DNA of 64,000 nt, from contig NMRA01000072.1 in assembly GCA_002633005.1 (NCBI GenBank), positions 859,957 through 923,956 on the forward strand. The letters run 5' to 3'. This document shows, piece after piece, positions 60,490 through 64,000 of the stretch. The notes under the pieces were generated by a model. The model saw nothing but the letters and a program-made list of their open reading frames with translations. It was not told the origin of the DNA and did no database searches. Each line of letters starts with the position of its first letter. Position 1 is the stretch's first letter. Source of the stretch: Phoronis australis (lineage: Eukaryota > Phoronida > Phoronidae). The position numbers were made by a program, and so were the translations under genes.

Positions 60490-61095
60490 AAAGCTTTGCG
60501 GAAAAAAATGTGCAATTCCATTCCACAAAAAATTTCCGCAATCCGCGAGCGTTTATGCGGCTCATATCAATTCCGCAATTTCTTTCAACTGAAAATACCA
60601 ACGGAAGGAAAACAATACGCCGCCGATACAGATGCAGATATTTACAAGGTCTCGTGACTCGTCAACTGATTGAACAGAACTGAATTTTGCCTAGTTACCT
60701 CACGTTCGTTCCTGATTCTAATAAAAGCCGGTCCATCATTCAGCTGGCCATCCACTACGGCTTCCCGCCACAAGCCGATGAGTAACTCAGTCTTTGCGTC
60801 AGACCACATTTTTAGATAAACCAAATTTTTATTGCGAGACATCAGAAATTTGGAGACTTTTTTAGAAATACAGCTGTAATTCTAGTAACATACGCATTAC
60901 GAATAAACGTGTCGTCAATCTTCCAGTTTGTATAGAGTATGCGACGAGTAATTAATCATCAAGCTTCTGTAAACAAATGTCACAGCATCTAGATCGAGTT
61001 CCACAATGAATTCCGCAAAATTTCGGTGAAATTGAGAATGCGGTATTTTCACGTTCGCGCAATCATTTTTTCCGCAATCTCGATTCCGCAAAATA
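60490..61095. repeat. TTCCGCAA-rich inverted-repeat region
   Basis: The octamer TTCCGCAA or its complement occurs six times: 60496-60503 (reverse), 60534-60541, 60571-60578, 61011-61018, 61070-61077 and 61084-61091. The left arm TTGCGGAAAAAAATG is repeated in reverse near 61066-61077, so the two ends face each other. It could be a transposon with subterminal repeats or a promoter region with a repeated factor-binding site; the coding start at 60842 lies between the arms. Confidence 0.5.
60699..60842 (-). CDS. Possible first coding exon: Myb/SANT-like or MADF-type DNA-binding protein
   Basis: The frame starts MSRNKNLVYLKMWSDAKTEL and continues LIGLWREAVVDGQL, then FIRIRNERE, at which point a donor GTGAG/GTAACT follows 60699 in phase 0 (48 codons). 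The WSD..TELLIGLWRE pattern is what Myb/SANT-like (Myb_DNA-bind_4-like) and MADF domains show in their first helix, but the second and third helices would need later exons that I could not place. Such domains occur in host regulators and as the accessory protein of PIF/Harbinger transposons, which fits its position between facing TTCCGCAA repeats. It cannot be SALL exon 1: the donor phase is wrong and there is no MSRRKQ motif. Confidence 0.4.
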
Positions 61096-62847
61096 TTGCC
61101 CAAAATTTTACACAAAAAAGAGTGTCATGAACAGGCCTTATGCCATTTCATTTCTCTACATAGTGCGGGTGTTGTGTTGTAAGTGGATGAGTACTTGGCA
61201 CACTGGTGAACATTAACAGACTGATAATAAGCTAGTCTTGATGTTACAATTATGACAAAAGAAATATAAGCACTCTAGCATGTCTTGAAGGCACTATAAG
61301 TTTATTACATGTTATGAATACAATTTATGTGGCTGGAATAATCTGCAGGCTTGATAACCATCAGGTCTCCATTAGGCAGCCCCATCCCAGAATATAAACT
61401 ACATGACTAACATAAAAGGCAGGCAATTTTCTTGTGTAAAGATATGGGAACTTTTCAAATAGTATATGATAAATACATTCATTATGGCTGCCTCTGATTA
61501 TGTAAAATGAAAAGACTCAAACTCCAAACTTCTATGTGGTGGAATTTGCTAAATACAAACATCTCATAGAAATTTCAATAGAGAATCACCCACCTTTGTT
61601 GAAGGTGATCATGCATTTAGCAAGAAATGTTTGGTTATTACAAGCCAGGTATGAAATAAAACTTGTGTGAGCCATTCAATTCTACAACCAGCATGAAATG
61701 AATTTTCTCAATTCATAAGTTCTTTGAAGGTCAGTGTAACGAGATTGCATTATGTATGAAATCTAAACTTATCAAGTCAATTTGAATTAGATTAAAGAAA
61801 GTGAATATGAAATGGGACCAGGCACACAGTTTAAATACATCAAGGCAAATGGGATCTTATTATAGCTGCCTGTCATAAAAGAGCATAAGTAAAGGTGATG
61901 TTCCAAGGTCAGAAACGAATGACTGCCCAAACAGAATAGCCCTCACATATGTTATGCAACACAAATGCTTGTGTAAATATGGCCATCCCTTGGTTCAGCT
62001 ACATTTACAAAACTGGGGACCAAGCAGCCCAAAAATGAACACCTGAGATGGATGAAAGTTGTATTAAGAGACTGCAGTTGATCATTTTTGCCACTGACAC
62101 ATCAAAGAATTTCAAAAACCTCTGATGTAGTGAAATAAAAAAATAATTGAAAAAACAGCGTCATTTGCTTGAATGAAAATTTGATTCAACAACATCAAGA
62201 TTTATAAAACTTGGGTCCAGACATCAGGATGTTAACCGCCTAACACAGACTCGATTCAGACTCAAGACTAGTAGAAATTAAACCAATCACGCAGCATGAT
62301 TCGAGTAGAAATTTGTAAGTTTACTAGAGGCGTTAGTCAATTTTCCAGTCAGGATTCGAGTATAGAGATTAGGCTACGAGAATTGGTAAAAAGAATGACA
62401 TCATTTCATCAAAATATGGCTGTAAAAACTCCATTTATGCACAACAAAGGCTTCGTTAATTACCCACCAAATTTCAACCAGACATCAGAAATTTCATACA
62501 CAAGTCTGCACATGTTCTTTCCCCTTGACACAAGATATGACTTTTGGTGGTTTTTAATCCAAATGCAAAATGTCCATCAAGTCACATGACTCAATCCAGT
62601 CACGTGATCAAATTACAATGCATATCCTTTGTGAAGAAACCAACGAAAAATATTGTAAATAAAGTTAGCCGATTAACAGCAACCAACATAAAGATTAATA
62701 TCTCTATCTTACAAAAGACATTTCAATCAATGGCTTCTATAACATGTATTTAATTTTCAGCAGTCACTCCTGAAATGATGCTTCAATTTTTAAAGCTGTA
62801 AATCGCTATGTTTAGCTGAATTAAAAATGAATTAGGCCTTGAAGTCG
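61096..62847. other. Non-coding, nothing recognisable
   Basis: A+T-rich; short frames without domains. It would be upstream of the 60842 start on the minus strand. Confidence 0.35.
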
Positions 62848-63087
62848 CATAAAAACAAGACATGAGTCGATTTCCGTTACCAACCAGAACATTGAAACCA
62901 TCAGAGTCTCTAGAAAACCGTTCAGAGTTTATTGGGGTTGGCCAACTCTAAAATTGAGAATTTGTAAATGGCACAAGTTTGTAAATGGCACCTGTGCGCA
63001 TTGCATGTACGCACTGCCCGTGACTCGGGTTGGTAACGAAACTAGAATCTATCACAGGTAAGTAATATTATAAGACCTATTTTATGA
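62848..63087. mobile_element. MITE family 3, copy c
   Basis: The left end GCATAAAAACAAGACATGAG ... TTTCCGTTACCAACCAG faces the right end GGGTTGGTAACGAAACTAGA ... AGACCTATTTTATGAGAC. The layout and end sequence match 45678-45874, and the internal TTGGGGTTGGCCAACTC is shared with 57765-57960. Confidence 0.5.
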
Positions 63088-64000
63088 GACTAAGAATGCC
63101 AATTCCTTTATTGTTCTTTAGCCAGCTAAAGGCAGCAAAGCGCAGCTTTAACAAAGAGAAGGTTCGTTCTAATAATATCGAGGAACGAAGAATGTAAATT
63201 ATGAGAAGAGCACAATTAAAATGTCTCCGCTTGATGTAATTTGTGGAGGGAGAAAATACATATTTCTGATTGACTATGCAGTATGCCAGTTAGAAAAAAT
63301 CAATCAGGTCAACGTGTGTTGATAGAAATGAAACAATAGTACGTGTCTGTGCAAACAAGTCTCTGGAAGTTAACCCAAGCATGTGATGTATGGACGAGAT
63401 ATCATATTTAATAATTCAGAGCAGAGAGGCTAGTGAATAATTCACTGGCTAGACTTCCTGTCAATGGTTTACCTTTTTACCAAAAGTGTGTCGATGGTGG
63501 AACATGCTGATTTATAAGTCTGTTTTCAATTAATATTTGAATAGGGAAAGAAGAAAGTTTTTAGTTCAGAGCTAATGAATAAGGAGTATGGAGAATATGG
63601 AGTATGGCAACCATAGCAATCATCAGAGTTTCTACATCATAAACATGAATAAAAAAACATCACTATAGATAAGTTTGTTGTACCCTTAAGAAAATTACCG
63701 GTAAATCAATAGACAGACCTGCCATACTGCTGGTATCACAGGTTTCAGTTTGACAAGACAGAGAGCATTGGTGGACCAACCGATTTCTTTCTACATACAT
63801 GTATACATTCACAAAATTGAACCTGGTTCCCATAAGTACAATTGGATTTTGTTTCTAATGGTTGACATGAGTTGTAAACATTCACAATGCAAACATAAAA
63901 ATATGCTCACAAACAGTGTAGCTAGATATAAAAATTTATCTCCTAAAACTGGGTTAAGAGCTTAGATACAAAACTTTCAATGCATATTAACAGCAAGTTA
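63088..64000. other. Non-coding, nothing recognisable
   Basis: No exon, repeat or RNA gene was identified up to the window end. The SALL first exon was specifically looked for here and not seen. Confidence 0.35.

Noticed and set aside
60699-60842. MSRNKN exon as SALL exon 1
   Set aside because: It ends in phase 0 while the SALL exon needs phase 1, and its sequence is Myb/SANT-like rather than MSRRKQ.
1-64000. tRNA, rRNA, CRISPR arrays, retroviral or LTR elements
   Set aside because: No cloverleaf-type A/B boxes, rRNA segments, regular spacer arrays, or gag/pol-like frames were seen on either strand by eye.

Overview
This is a 64 kb piece of an animal genome, probably a bilaterian marine invertebrate. 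It is A+T-rich and intron-rich, with short GT/AG-bounded coding exons separated by kilobases of non-coding DNA that is full of short non-autonomous transposons. I see no bacterial features: no operons, rRNA, tRNA or CRISPR. The phylum cannot be fixed from the sequence.

The one gene that can be named is a spalt/SALL zinc-finger transcription factor on the minus strand. Its coding exons lie at 30778-30047, 17503-17321 (with a near-identical second copy at 18108-17926), 14605-12875 and 12172-11196. All junctions are GT/AG and in compatible phase (phase 1). They give about 1,206 residues: an N-terminal C2HC finger, a Gln-rich segment, then 2+3+2+2 C2H2 fingers and one last single finger. The usual first exon with the MSRRKQ repressor motif was not found; it is probably to the right of this window. 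The doubled exon is almost certainly an assembly error: a ~600 bp block is repeated on both sides of a single N at 17810, with about 1% differences, as expected when two allelic contigs are joined end to end.

At the left edge a second minus-strand gene begins. It has a coding exon with its ATG (2115-1985) and an in-phase 40-codon exon (467-348), and continues off the window. I do not recognise the protein. A cluster of promoter motifs (YY1, CCAAT, E-box, E2F) at 4761-4856, followed by a strong splice donor at 4717, is a plausible promoter and first exon for it. A third possible coding exon (60842-60699, minus) starts a Myb/SANT-like or MADF-like protein and sits inside a TTCCGCAA-rich inverted-repeat region.

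The rest is intron and intergenic DNA. It holds a TTAA-flanked piggyBac-like MITE (8487-8813), a TA-flanked ~1 kb element with subterminal GTTAANCGCCC repeats (37139-38129), a 550 bp foldback element (26464-27022), a 145 bp hairpin (6066-6210), several dispersed self-complementary MITE families, tandem repeats of ~110, ~400 and ~450 bp, a 21-bp minisatellite and a CTTAAG-rich block. The ~450 bp repeat family is the most interesting: its copies carry perfect CTCF-core-like motifs, all in the same orientation, downstream of, inside and upstream of the SALL gene. No wholly new biological system is evident.
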